Below, in pieces: positions 24,100 through 36,286 of a stretch of DNA of 64,000 nucleotides; the first letter of the stretch is position 1, and every line of letters starts with the position of its first letter. Below the pieces are notes generated by a model. The model was not told the origin of the DNA and did not search any database. It worked only from the letters and a program-made list of their open reading frames with translations. The DNA lies in contig CM042555.1 in assembly GCA_023630585.1 (NCBI GenBank), forward strand, positions 10,570,001-10,634,000, in the 5' to 3' direction. This DNA is from Cranoglanis bouderius (lineage: Eukaryota; Chordata; Actinopteri; Siluriformes; Cranoglanididae). Position numbers and translations under genes: made by a program.

Positions 24100-25621
24100 C
24101 AGGTGCATCTCAATAAATTAGAATGTCGTGGAAAAGTTCATTTATTTCAGTAATTCAACTCAAATTGTGAAACTCGTATATTAAATAAATTCAATGCACA
24201 CAGACTGAAGTAGTTTAAGTCTTTGGTTCTTTTAATTGTGATGATTTTGGCTCACATTTAACAAAAACCCACCAATTCACTATCTCAACAAATTAGAATA
24301 TGGTGACATGCCAATCAGCTAATCAACTCAAAACACCTGCAAAGGTTTCCTGAGCCTACAAAATGGTCTCTCAGTTTGGTTCACTAGGTAAGCCACAAAC
24401 GTTCATTGCCAAAGAAGCTGGCTGTTCACAGAGTGCTGTATCCAAGCATGTTAACAGAAAGTTGAGTGGAAGGAAAAAGTGTGGAAGAAAAAGATGCACA
24501 ACCAACCGAGAGAACCGCAATTGTCAAGCAAAACCGCATTGTCAAGCAAAATCAATTCAAGAATTTGAATGAACTTCACAAGGAATGGACTGAGGCTGGG
24601 GTCAAGGCATCAAGAGCCACCACACACAGACATGTCAAGGAATTTGGCTACAGTTGTCGTATTCCTCTTGTTAAGCCACTCCTGAACCATAGACAACGTC
24701 AGAGGTGTCTTACCTGGGCTAAGGAGAAGAAGAACTGGACTGTTGCCCAGTGGTCCAAAGTCCTCTTTTCAGATGAGAGCAAGTTTTGTATTTCATTTGG
24801 AAACCAAGGACCTAGAGTCTGGAGGAAGGGTGGAGAAGCTCATAGCCCAAGTTGCTTGAAGTCCAGTGTTAAGTTTCCACAGTCTGTGATGATTTGGGGT
24901 ACAATGTCATCTGCTGGTGTTGGTCCATTGTGTTTTTTGAAAACCAAAGTCACTGCACCTGTTTACCAAGAAATTCTGGAGCACCTCATGCTTCCTTCTG
25001 CTGACCAGCTTTTTGAAGATGCTGATTTCATTTTCCAGCAGGATTTGGCACCTGCCCACACTGCCAAAAGCACCAAAAGTTGGTTAAATGACCATGGTGT
25101 TGGTGTGCTTGACTGGCCAGCAAACTCACCAGACCTGAACCCCATAGAGAATCTATGGGGTATTGTCAAGAGGAAAATGAGAAACAAGAGACCAAAAAAT
25201 GCAGATGAGTTGAAGGCCATTGTCAAAGAAACCTGGGTTTCCATACCACCTCAGCAGTGCCACAAACTGATCACCTCCATGCCACGCCGAATTGAGGCAG
25301 TAATTAAAGCAAAAGGAGCCCCTACCAAGTATTGAGTACATGTACAGTAAATGAACATACTTTCCAGAAGGCCAACAATTCACTAAAAATGTTTTTTTTT
25401 TTTTATTGGTCTTATGAAGTATCCTAATTTGTTGAGATAGTGAATTGGTGGGTTTTTGTTAAATGTGAGCCAAAATCATCACAATTAAAAAGAACCAAAG
25501 ACTTAAACTACTTCAGTCTGTGTGCATTGAATTTATTTAATACACGAGTTTCACAATTTGAGTTGAGTTACTGAAATAAATGAACTTTTCCATGACATTC
25601 TAATTTATTGAGATGCACCTG
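24100..25621 (+). mobile_element. Full-length Tc1-like transposon B (1522 bp)
   Basis: Flanked by TA at 24098-24099 and 25622-25623. The inverted repeats are about 202 bp (24100-24301 and about 25420-25621) with the same CAGGTGCATCTC terminus as element A. By eye it is only a few percent different from A throughout, which implies that both arrived recently from a common source. The orientation is the same as A, about 8 kb away. Confidence 0.96.
24363..25335 (+). pseudogene. Tc1 transposase, DD34E, split by one frameshift
   Basis: The frame opens at 24363 with the same N-terminus as element A (MVSQFGSLGKPQTF) and goes out of frame in the linker after the helix-turn-helix region. Between GAGAACC and ATTGTCAAGC, element A has 14 bases where B has 21, a net +7 that shifts the frame. 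The extra bases include a second copy of ATTGTCAAGCAAAA. Downstream, from about 24536 to 25335, the frame is uninterrupted and includes FSDESKF, QQDLAPAHTAKS and SPDLNPIENLW, plus the full C-terminus ending KAKGAPTKY that element A lacks. The apparent ATG at 24466 belongs to the other frame and is not a real start. Confidence 0.92.
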
Positions 25622-25689
25622 TATATACCTTAATCAAGTTTGGAAGGTAAACTAAATTTATTTCCCATACAAAAGGTACAAATGATCTA

Positions 25690-26038
25690 TCCCTGAGGCT
25701 GTCAGCCTAGTTACAGTTTCTTCTGCATATTTGACCCCTTTCCAACAGTGGGTATATGATGTTGAGATCCATCTGTTCATACTGAGGACAACTGAGGTAC
25801 TTGTACACAACTATTACAAAAGGTGCAAAAAAGAGCCAGGGGGGTGTAAAATTTTGACCAGGATGATCAGTGTAAATTGTTATTATTTTGTCTTCTGGGA
25901 AACATGTAAATATCTTATGTAGCTTCTGAAGGGAAGTACTAAATGAAATAAATAAGATCTTTAAACAAAATAATAACAATTTACACCGATCATCCAGTTC
26001 AAAAGTTCAAGGTGAATGTAAACTTATGACTTCAACTG
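25690..26038. repeat. Tc1-type non-autonomous relic related to 3845-4330
   Basis: The right end is GTAAACTTATGACTTCAACTG followed by TA. The inverted form CAGTTGAAGTCATAAG resembles the Sleeping Beauty-type terminus known from salmonid Tc1 elements. The interior includes TTTACACCGATCATCCAGTT and segments shared with the inverted repeat at 3845-4330. No transposase. Confidence 0.6.
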
Positions 26039-26065
26039 TACATGAACTATAAATTAAGCAATATA

Positions 26066-26590
26066 CACTATATGGCCAAAAATATGTGGATATCTGACCA
26101 TCACACCCTTATGTGCTTGTTGAACATCCCATTCCAGAGTTGGACCTCCCTTTGCTATTATAAAAGTCTCCACTCTTCTGGGAATTGTTTCCACTAGATT
26201 TTGGACCATTGCTGTTAGGATTTGTGCTCATTCAGCCACAACACCATTAGTGAGGTCAGGTACTGATGTCAGGCGAGAAGGTCTGGTGCACATTACACAT
26301 TCCAGTTCATCCCAAAGGTGTTCAGTGGGGTTGAGGTCAGGACTCTGTGTAGGCCACTCAAGTTCTTCCACACCAACCTTGGCAAACCATGTCTTCACAG
26401 AGCTTGCTTTGTGCACAGATGCATTGTCATGCTGGAAGATGTTAGAGGCCCTTTAGTTCCAGTGAAGGGAAATGGTAATGCCACAGCAGGCAAAGACATT
26501 CGAGACAATTGTATGCTTGCAGCTTTGTTTGGGGAAGGCCCACGTACAGGTGTGATGGTTAGGTGTCAGCAAACCTTTGGCCATATAATG
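26066..26590. mobile_element. Internally deleted Tc1/mariner element G1 (525 bp)
   Basis: The left end is CACTATATGGCCAAAAATAT and the right end complements CATTATATGGCCAAAGG. TA flanks both ends (26064-26065 and 26591-26592). The minus strand keeps a C-terminal transposase fragment with SPDLNPTEHLWDELE and SRLTSVPDLTN. The upstream half of the gene, including the first catalytic Asp, is gone. It is a shortened relative of 49545-50807. Confidence 0.85.
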
Positions 26591-26592
26591 TA

Positions 26593-28568
26593 CTATAAAC
26601 CAGGGATTGTCATTTGGTGGACCATGGTCTGGATTCTGACCCAGTATCATATTTCATAGGTTCTACTCTGGTACTTGTGAAGAAAAAAAAAAACAAAACA
26701 AAAAAAAAAAAACACTGTAATGGAAGCAATCATGTACCAGCATGGGTTCTGTTGTCAATCCTCTGTTTGCTTTATCCAATCACATGCATTTATGTAAATT
26801 ATTTAGCTGAAGGTAGCTCACTGGACCATAGTCTTATTTATAGCCATAAACTAATTATTAATGGTTAAGCTTTAAAAGCTATAAATTATATATCTTCTAA
26901 CAATGATATTTCATTATATACACATAATGTAAACTTTAAACCCTGTAAACAAAAACAGGTCTGAGTTGATTATAAAACAGAATTTTGTCTCATTTGGTCC
27001 TGCAAACTGTCCTCAATCCCAAACACACACTTCAATAAACAAATTGTACATTAAATCATACAGGCATCTCGCTTATGTTCTTGCGCCCTCTGCATCTCCA
27101 CTGCCTGAGTGATCCCGCTCCTTCATCAACCTCTGCCTCATCCTCCCATTAGGTAGAGCACACGCTGAACAAACAAACATCATCTCAATTCACTTAGCCT
27201 GCCCTGCGCACGTCGACATCATTAGCAAAGGCTGCTGCACGGCTGACGGAGGCGTCCAAGCAGACAAGCTTCACAGTGAGTACACAGGAGGAGGTGGAGG
27301 GAGTGTCATACTGAGGCGCCGTGCTCCATTTCTAAAGTAAAGCATGATGGGCAATCAGCTATCTCGGAGCTGTGCTGTCACGGCCAGGCTGAGGCTGCAA
27401 GTCCAGAAGCAGCGTGGAGCTGACTGATCAGATCATTCAGCACAGCGTCAGCAATGCACGCACTAAAACGCACTGACGCTGTTTAAAGCTGCGTGATTAG
27501 CAGGTTTGTTTGGGTGCTGAGTGTGAGTGATGCCCGAGAGCAGAGGTGGAGAGCATGAGGTCGCTGACCCTGCTGGAGAAGATGCATGATAGTATGACGA
27601 AAGGAAAACTAGAGACAAGCCGCGGGCAATTTATATGTCATGATTTGCTGAGCAAGCACAGGTTTGGGATTTTCAAGCAACCGTCGAAATTGGCTTTGGG
27701 AAAAAGACGCTTTTGTAATTTTCTTCATGTTTTCCCAAGCTGCACAGCAACCGCAGCTCAGCGGCAAAGCTTTTAGTTAACTAGGATGCCGTCAGGGAAA
27801 GGCCAGCCACACAGCAGGTCTAGAGTAAATCTATTTCTAGTGAATATAGTTCAGAATCACCTTGTGTATTTATTTGTCTCCTTTTCATTTTTGCACCATG
27901 TCTGTCTTCATTATGTTATATTTACTGCATGCCTATGGATAGGAGTGTGAAGAGATTGTTAGGTATTGTCAGTACAGTATAACACTGACTTTCTCTATTA
28001 TTACAGTAACAATCTGACTGGACACTAAAGTCCATTTTTGTAAACAAAATGCTTAATGTTGTCTTAAAAAGTCCAGGTTAAATAATAAATTATTGCCAAA
28101 ATTAAATAAAAAATATCATTGAAAGTACGGTTTTTCATAATGTGAAATACTGAAGGAGACTAAATCAGCACCTCCAAGTCCGAGGCTCTCCATAGCTCTC
28201 TCCCAGAAAACAATGGGATGCGCAGTAACTGTCTGAGGCGGTGAAGCAAGACTCAGTTTTCAGACAAAGCTCTCTGTTTACTGCTCAATCTATCCTCACA
28301 AGTTGTGGGTAGTGACCCAAACAATAAGGTTGCGAATACATGTGGTGGAAATGAAGTTCCTCTGCAGGATTGCTGGGCTTATGCTCCATGATAGAGTGAC
28401 AATCTGGGAAAGCCTCGAAACAGAGCCACTGTTTCTCCAAATTGATAGGAACTAATTGTGGGGTTAGGGCATCTTACATGGATGCCCCCTGGCCAGCTCC
28501 CACTAGAGCTGTATCAGGCCACATCTTATTGGAAGGAGACCCCAGGGCAGACACAGGACCTGCTCGAG
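26593..28568. other. Intron, no gene recognised
   Basis: A-rich tract at 26680-26714. The block 27060-27480 is GC-balanced and high in complexity, which is compatible with conserved non-coding DNA but unproven. The ORF at 27546 has no recognisable domain. Confidence 0.45.
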
Positions 28569-28574
28569 AGATTA

Positions 28575-28762
28575 CATTTACGGCATTTGGCAGACACCCT
28601 TATCCAGAGCGACTTACATTTATGTCATTTATACAACTGAGCAGTTGAGGGTTAAGGGCCTTGCTCAAGGGCCCAACAGTGGCAGCTTGGCAGTGCTGGG
28701 ATTTGAACTCACGACCTTCTGATCAGTAGTCCAACATCTTAACCACTGAGCTACCACTGCCT
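28575..28762 (-). repeat. SINE family 2, well-preserved copy
   Basis: On the minus strand it starts GGCAGTGGTAGCTCAGTGG, an A box-like head. The B box-like GAGTTCAAATCC is the complement of positions near 28698-28710. The tail is complementary to GGCATTTGGCAGACACCC and CCAGAGCGACTTAC, a signature common in teleost genomes. A possible 6-bp target duplication AGATTA sits at 28569-28574 and 28763-28768. Confidence 0.85.
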
Positions 28763-28765
28763 AGA

Positions 28766-29044
28766 TTAGATTTCACAGTTGGCTTGGGAATGTCTGGGGA
28801 TCCCCCAGGAGGAGGTGAATTGTGTGACTGGAGATAGAGAAGTCTGGGTTGACCTTCTCAGTCTGTTGCCACTGTGATTCCCACCAAGAAAAGCGAAAGG
28901 AAAATGAATGAATGAATGAACCACCCAAACATGGCTTCTCTCTCTGCTCAACACTGGTGGACATTTCTGTGACTTTTTATGGGTGTGGTTCTGCAAATCA
29001 TGTAAACAATATCAACCCACACTGAACCTGTCTTTGAGGAAGTA
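28766..29044. other. Intron, nothing recognised
   Basis: Short (AATG)n run near 28905-28920. No gene. Confidence 0.5.
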
Positions 29045-29222
29045 AACAATCTCATCCATCCGTCCGTCCGTCCGTCCGTCCATCCATTTTCCATACCACT
29101 TATCCTAGACAGGGTAACATGGGAGCCTGAAGCCTATCCCAGGGAACTCGGGGCACAAGGCCTGGACCGGGTGCCAACCCATCACAGAGAACAATCACAC
29201 ACACATTCACACACACATAATC
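29045..29222 (-). repeat. tRNA-headed SINE, family 1, copy 4 (3' part only)
   Basis: It begins with a GTCC/ATCC run (29053-29088), then CATTTTCCATACCACTTATC and TATCCCAGGGAACTCGGGGC. It stops near the CA-rich stretch, and the tRNA head is absent. Confidence 0.8.
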
Positions 29223-30011
29223 TGATACACTGTTTGCTATTTTGGTACAATAATCAAAGAATAAATGCTAGAGGTTGGTGAACCTGTTTGATCAGCTGTT
29301 CAGTAGGTTAGCTAGCTTGATGAGGCTCTCTAGAAAGCTACCTAACCGAGTATTACATGAATTACATTATGTTATAATATTTACTTATTAGTTCAAATAA
29401 ATAGCTTTTCCAGATGATGTTTAGAAGCTAATAAAAATGTTCCCCACTCAGATCAGGTAAACATCATCCCTCCGGTCAACAATTCATTATCCAAATGTGT
29501 AATGAACCCAGAGAAAGAAAAATATAGCCACATTTGCCAAGTTTTTGTCATGCAAAATTATGTATATTAATGTATAAAATGGCAGTGACATACCAGATAC
29601 TGCTATTATGCTATTACTGCTATATTTCGTCCATGTTTTAAAGTGAGCAGACAGACATCAGTCATGACAAACCCTAATCTACCCTTGCCCTTGGCTAATC
29701 CCAGTGCATTTCATGGACACATTTGAATAAAGTCCACCTGAATTTAGCTAATTATTTTTTTTCCAAATCAGATTTCACCAGTTTGCATAACGGGGTGTCC
29801 AGAGCAGTCAACTGAATGCAGTGCAGTGAGTTAGAAGTAGACATGTCGTGTTACACTGTAGGTGGTTAAGCTTCCCTGACTTTTCCTCTTAATGTTAATT
29901 CAGTGCTAGTGGGTTATCATGCGAGTGCACTCACACTGGGTGGCACCATCCATCATCCATCCACCATAACGTGCAGAGCACAAGCTTAGTCAGAGATTCA
30001 CTCATGTGCGA

Positions 30012-30059
<48 letters not shown>

Positions 30060-31012
30060 CTCCAAAGTGCTGTGCATGGCACCCATTCAAAGCATTAGTT
30101 ATCTGCTCACTGCAGGGGTCCAGCTTGTATGATTCTTCTCCTCCTCCCTCCTAACTTCTCCTTGCGCATGTCCCTGGAGACGCACAGCTCGCTTTCATGT
30201 TAGCAAATTCCCTGAGGACCCAGCTGCATCTTGCACCACCTGCTGACTACTGCATGGACTCCTCTCCCTTTGCATGCTTCCTCTCCATCATCTTCCTTTA
30301 TCACCTCTAGGGCCCTAGCTCATGACCTGCGCCGAACACTACTGATGTATCTGCTCAAGAAGCAAACGAGGCTGATTCATTATCGCCTGAATAACGAGCA
30401 TCACCAGTGATTTCAGAGGTTTCAAAGCTGCCCTAAATACACAAGTGAAAATGACATGCAAGCACATGTGTAGCACAGATCTGCACACAGATCTTATCAC
30501 AGATCTGCCTCGGCATCATAAGCAAAAGAAACCGGAGCTAGAATTTAAAATTAATTTTGACCTACCATTTGCCTGAGCTATTTTAAAGACACAACATTGG
30601 CTGTAATCGATAACCATTTAAGATGTGTTTTATGCTTCACCTTTTAAATCAGCTCTCTACTGCGAGGGAAAATGAGCTCAGGTTGAATTCTGACATAACC
30701 CTCATTAGTGCAACTTCACAGCGAGTCAGCATGGGTTTTTTTTTCTCTGCGTGCATGAAAATGCCAGAGATGACTTCATTACCTCAGGAGGGGCCAGGCA
30801 GGGCAATGCTGCTGGCTGGGAGGGCCCTGTTCCCAAATGCCAAACTACTGATCTGCGTACGTGACTACCTGACACTCAACATCACCCCCGCCTTGGTGCA
30901 GACATGCATCTGCGAACACACGTCCACACGCCCACACAACTGCGTAGAGAATCTTGAATCGCAGACAAAAGCATAGGCAGTTGCAATTTTCAGGTCCCAA
31001 CCCCCACATAAT

Positions 31013-31090
<78 letters not shown>

Positions 31091-33992
31091 CCATACTATG
31101 CAAATCGCAACCAATGGGGGGTTCTGCTTGAGGCAAAGCGAAATAAAAGGATAAGCGATAAACAAAGACAGGTGACCTCCTGCTGAATGTCTGCAACTAT
31201 GCTAATACAGTCATTGCTGGTTATTTATTCATTTATCCCTGCAAGGGAGGGACAGGTGGGGTATTCCAGCATCTGCCTCCCACTTCACACACAATAGAGC
31301 TGATACGAGGTTACATACAACAGAAATCCAATCGCCAGCTGGGGTAAAGGTTGACTAGCCAGAAATAAATGTGCCAGAAGACTGAGGACTCTCATATTCA
31401 TGCAAAACTCTGCATATATACAGAAATCAATGTTGTACTGTACATGCAGAGGAACTTGGTACTTTCTAAGAGTTCGCTCTCTTCACTTCAAGTCCTCTCA
31501 TCATTGTAGAACACCTCTCATATACACAGTAAAGTCTGAGATCACTCCCCCTAAAGGCAAATCTTCACCTAATTAGGCTAATCATGTCATGTTCCCATGA
31601 CAACAGTACCTTGAAAAAAGCTACAAAAAAATTTATAATATTTTTTTAAAAAGAACAAGAGACAAACAAGGTTCCTTGGTGACTTTTGGAACAAATGACC
31701 TACATAAGGAAAAAAAAATCAAATGAACGGTATTACTACAGGAGAATCCTGAAAGCTTAATGGTTCCTGTGTCCCAAACAGAATTTGTTGTTGCCTCACC
31801 ATGCAGAAGAAAATTTACATAAGTGTGGATCAGTTTCACCACCAAAAAATTCAAAGAAACATCATAAATAAGCTCTTCACGTACCATAGTCTTTTCTTGA
31901 AAAAGTCTTGAAAAATTTAGCAGATTATAGCAGGATTTCCTTTATGTCTAGGTGGATACAGTCTTGCTGGTTCAGCCACTGGTTAGAAGCTAAACAGGCA
32001 TCATGTGGCCAACATATTACCTCCACTGATTTATGTAATCATACATTTTACGTCCAGCCAATGCCACTTCTGTGTTGACAATGTCAGCTATGAGCTTCTG
32101 AAATCAAGTCAACAAATTCAGCCCTGTTAGTATGTGTCCTATACACAGTGATTTCCTAATATACAAATATTGTCCACACTGTGATCTATTCAATTAAAAC
32201 AAAAAAACAACACTCTTTAAAAAAAAGGTACTCTAAGGGGATCTTTGGTTTGTCATTCTGATGACAACCTTTAACAATATAAAATAGAACCCTAAACCAG
32301 AGTATTTCCCTATCAGAAGGTTATAAGTACAAGGCCCAACCAATAACTATCCAAAGAGCCCTTATTAGAAACCCTTATTTCTCAAGATTATGACCTGAAA
32401 TACAGGGCTCACCACTGGGCACATCTGTACAAACATGGTCTCCATGAAAATCCCAGTATTGCAGATTAGCGCTCCCTTGTGTAATCATACAACACCTTAT
32501 AGTAATGAATTAAATCAGCAACATCTCCTTAAATGGCAGGTGTAGCTTTACCTCCTACCAAGAATAGTGAGAGCAGCTGGGAAAGAGAACCCAGGGACTC
32601 CAGTAATACAATTACAGCCTTTAGCCAATCAACTCCATCTACATCTCAACCGGCCTACAGTCCTACAGGAGTTAATGAACCATTAACCATATAATGAAGC
32701 CAATATGAGGACGGTCAAAGATGGCAAGATGGCACATTATAGTAAGTGGGTCCAAACTTTGAGGTGCTCTTTCCATTTCAAACCTCACCTTTTGTTAGAA
32801 TAAAAAAGGGCATCAGCAGAAATGGTGAAAGCCAGTAATTGGGAGCAAATCGCTTGATTTGCTGATTCAGCAGGCCTTTTCAGAAGAGCATCGCTGGTCG
32901 TCTGTATCGGGGGGGGGGGATCACAGTGCCGCATGCACAAGGACCTTGTAGTAGGCAATAAGAGGCTGTGTGAACTTGTCACAGGGAAGAAATATAAGAA
33001 TCTGCAGTTTTATCAACAGAAATTATCACACAGCCAAGATAAAGATGCCATCAAATCTCTGTTCATGTTGAGCGGAGGTTTTGTTGCGTTGATTTTTCCA
33101 GTCTAATCAGACGGTCTATGATTATGTGCTTGTTTTCTGACAGTAGCTCACAAATTGCAGTGCACCATCTTGGGCTTTCAGTGGTAATAGATGTTCACTC
33201 GATGAGACAGCGACTCATATGAGGACAAACTGTTATTGCTCATAAAACACATGTGCATGAGCATGTCACTTGGAACAGAGCGTGTAACAGAGCAAGGCTC
33301 GGGGGCTGCATGAAATTGCATCCACTTTTACATCAATTAAATTCAAATCAGTCACATCTGGTTGTTCCTAGGTATTGCGACTGCACCCTATCAAAGGCAA
33401 TTACCCTTAATCAGATTATGGACCATTCATTTCCCATCAGACCACAGGCATGGTTTTCTAAAAATGATCAATTAGTTCAAACACATGGATGTGGATATGA
33501 ACAGCGCATGTGTTTATGGGTGTGTATGGCGCAGTGAGTGTGTTTGCAGAAGTAAAAAATGTTCTTTTTATAGGCACTGACTTTCATCAAAAGGACAAGA
33601 GGCACAGAGTGCTGCAGCATGGTGCAACGCTCATCAGTAGTCACTGTTCACATCACTAGTCAGAGTGAAAGCTGTCACGTCCCATTCATACCGCACTGGA
33701 ATGCCTCATTCTAAACTGAGGATGACAACACAAGTTTGCGGCTAACCTTAGCTGAACTTTGAACAATCAACGTCAAATCCTCAGGCCTGTGGGATTTTAT
33801 GTTGGCCATCTGACCACAAGCTGTTGTGGAAGATGGCGCCACAGAAAAAAAAAAAAATTATATTTTGGGGTGAGAGCATCCATGCTAATCACTTTATGTG
33901 GACCAAAGAAACCCTAGACAGCTGTCTAACACCACAAAGATTACATTTGGCCTCAGTGCAGCCCAAACAACTCGGGAGGCCACAATGAGAAA
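29223..33992. other. Intron, no gene recognised; several microsatellites
   Basis: It contains a (TC)n run at 30016-30055, a (CA)n run at 31015-31086 and a weak dispersed-repeat fragment at 32215-32350. The rest is unique-looking. The ORFs at 30623, 30845 and 33253 have no recognisable domain or are dinucleotide read-through. Confidence 0.5.
31015..31086. repeat. (CA)n microsatellite, about 70 bases
   Basis: Uninterrupted CA dinucleotides. Confidence 0.97.
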
Positions 33993-34080
33993 CTCCACTA
34001 CTACTACTACTACTACTACTAATACTACTAATACTTCTACTAATAAGAATAATAATACTCCATCATCATCATCACCATTA
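33993..34080. repeat. Trinucleotide repeat tract (ACT/AAT/ATC)
   Basis: CTACTACTACTACTACTACT is followed by AATACTACTAATACTTC, AATAATAATACTC and CATCATCATCATCACC. The ORFs across it on both strands are low-complexity. Confidence 0.9.
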
Positions 34081-34156
34081 ATAAGAGGCGATGCTATGAA
34101 ACTGAGGAGAATGACCCTGACAGTGTAATTTCTTGGATATGTAACACAATCTAAGG

Positions 34157-34640
34157 TTGCTTTCACATATGCAGTGTTTAGTCTATTAAAATTAAACCCT
34201 TCTGCGTTTAATTTTAAACCCGCTTTTTGCGGTTCATCAACAGGTGAGAACACAGACATCGCATTCAGGTGCAGACCAAAACAAAAAGTCCAAAACAAAG
34301 GACAAAGCTGTAGCGCTGCTGGAATACGATGTGTTCTGAATGTTTGCAACAACAAACAACAACAGATAATAAGTGTTGGATATCATATATGAAATCCTTT
34401 GAACTAGTCATTTTTGCGATGTCTACACGCACTTGGCAAGGCTTTGCTTACCTTTTTCAATCCTCGTATTTCTGACCAATGACTGAAAGAGTTCTTACAA
34501 GTACATATTTAACCCTACATGCCTCTCAACCAACTTTTTTTTTTTTTTTTGGTTCTTTTAATTATATACAGTGTGAAAGCACACTAAAGCAAATACCCAA
34601 CAAATGGGTATAAATTGGTCTAATATGTGTGAAAGCATCC
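34157..34640. repeat. Non-autonomous DNA element with short inverted ends
   Basis: The left end TTGCTTTCACATATGC mirrors the right end ATGTGTGAAAGCATCC. A second TGTGAAAGCAC lies at about 34571. The interior has AATTAAACCCTTCTGCG and GGTTCATCAACAGGTGAG. No transposase. Superfamily and target duplication not determined. Confidence 0.5.
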
Positions 34641-35247
34641 CAAGGCCCTGATTTATTAAGATCCCAGATAACGAGTGCTAATTTGCGGGTGTAAGCTGAT
34701 AAATTGCTTGTGCAGTTAATGGGTGTGTTACAGATGATTTAGAAAGAATGACTGTGTAAATGACGTTCCTTAAAAAGTAGAGGGAGGAAATTGTTCTCAA
34801 TAGCCATGGCAAATTCAGTGCAATCTTCCATGAAACCTTTTTTTAAGTTATGTTTAATCAAGTTTGCATGTGTTTTTACTCATTAAATACTTTAGAAATG
34901 CAGACTCTGTGAGTGAATGTATGAGGATGTTTACTGTATGGGTCAAATATAAATGTACAGTGGACAACAAATATGAACCTGAATTTGAAGCCATATACAG
35001 TATTCTATGAAACCACCTCTGATCATGATTATGATTGATTATGTCACAATGTCACGCTAAAAAGTTGTAAGAATTATGATTCATGAAAACACAAAAGAAA
35101 ACAGATCTTTGGTTCCGTTACAAAAATATGTATTGTTTGTGCTGGTTTTAATGGTTACTGCAACTACTACTATCAAGTAAATCTATTCAGAAAAGTCATT
35201 AAAAAACAGGGGCATGTACATAAATCAAACACTTTAAATGACCTTAC

Positions 35248-35342
35248 CTTCATCAATACTGATTCGCTAAGTTTTTCCCGGTTCACGATCTTTATGGCGA
35301 CTTTCTGACATGTGACACAGTGAACCCCCAACTTCACCAAGC
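35248..35342 (-). CDS. brsk2: brsk2 coding exon, kinase N-lobe with catalytic lysine
   Basis: This internal exon of the BRSK2 (SAD-A) serine/threonine kinase belongs to the AMPK-related family, which acts in neuronal polarity and synaptic vesicle organisation and is activated by LKB1. Read on the minus strand it is 95 nt: two bases finishing a glycine codon, then 31 codons. The peptide runs from LVKLGVHCVTCQKVAIKIV to LSESVLMK. It covers the end of the glycine-rich loop, strand beta-3 with the ATP-binding lysine in VAIKIV, and the start of helix C. An AG acceptor lies at 35343-35344 and a GTAAGG donor at 35242-35247. The residues CVTCQ match BRSK2 as I recall it, where BRSK1 has CITGQ. The preceding exon ends in phase 1 and is not seen in the window. 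The symbol could be brsk2a or brsk2b; the sequence does not decide. Confidence 0.96.
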
Positions 35343-36286
35343 CTAAGACAAAAGAGAGGAGATGAAAAAAAAAAGTTATAAAAGAGTTTCATCAAAAGAA
35401 TGCTCAGTGGCAATAAAGAGCCTCTCTCAGCACTTTGATCTGAAATGAAAATTGTCTCCATCATGCGTAAAATGAATACGCCGGCGCACTTTTCAAAAAA
35501 GCATGGTAAATGTCAGAGAACATACATAAACACAAACAAGGCCAGATCAATGAAGGAAATCCCTGAACAGCTTACTGTCAGAGCAACCATAAAAAGGAAG
35601 CTGCTTCTTCACTCAAAGCCCAACAGCCCAGCCCATATACCACACGCCATCTCGAAATGCCACGGCTTTGCATTTTTTTTTATTACCGCCATGCGTTTTT
35701 TTTTGGTTTTTTTTTGGGCCAGCCTCTGCATATCACACTGTTGATTTCCCTGCAGACTTACCCACAGGGCTGAGGGGCTGTACACACCTGACGTGTCCCT
35801 GCCTCTCTTTTATGTCCATGTGTCATTAGAGCCTGAAGGGCAGCGTAAAGCCAATGTCTCCTTCATTCCCTGTTAAAGGTGTGAGGCAATGTAGAATCCT
35901 GCATCCAGGGACCAAATGAATATTTCATCTCTGAGTAATTGCCTTTAACAGACGTGTCTCAAGGCAGAACGATACACGTGGACTAATATAGTAGGGTGTA
36001 AAGGTCATAGTGCACTATAAAGAGTGGCATACAGAATTCAGTTCACATTCTGAATTACACAATATAAAATTACATTAGTCTTCATTAATCTGTCAACATT
36101 AACTTTTATTCTTAAAATGCATGTCATGTAACAACAGTTTACTTTAGCTAGCTAGTTTAACCAATAATATTGCACTGTGCCTATTTTTGCCTGTTTTTTT
36201 TTCATATCCAAATCAATAAAATGGCCTAATTTCAAATAGATATGTGGTATTTTATTTCAGCACAGACAGAATAATGTGTCAGCTGA
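35343..36286. other. brsk2 upstream intron, nothing recognised
   Basis: This lies 5' of the catalytic-lysine exon on the minus strand. It includes T runs near 35676-35720. No exon coding for the glycine-rich loop (LEKTLGKGQT) was found here or further right. Confidence 0.55.

Larger units (their letters stand above)
2938..35247 (-). other. brsk2: brsk2 intron, about 32.3 kb, filled with transposable elements
   Basis: The exon at 35248 ends on a complete lysine codon and the exon at 2937 begins with the next valine codon of the known kinase order. Everything between is therefore one intron, with a GTAAGG donor and a TTTTTCTCTGCAG acceptor. It contains most of the Tc1, SINE, hAT-like and microsatellite features listed separately. 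Confidence 0.92.

Noticed and set aside
24466..24535. ATG at 24466 as the start of transposase B
   Set aside because: The first 20 or so codons from it read the helix-turn-helix region in the wrong frame. The true start is 24363 and a frameshift joins the two.
33894..34355. 153-codon open frame on the minus strand
   Set aside because: It includes a Val-rich run from the ACT triplet array and covers parts of a MITE-like element. No family similarity.
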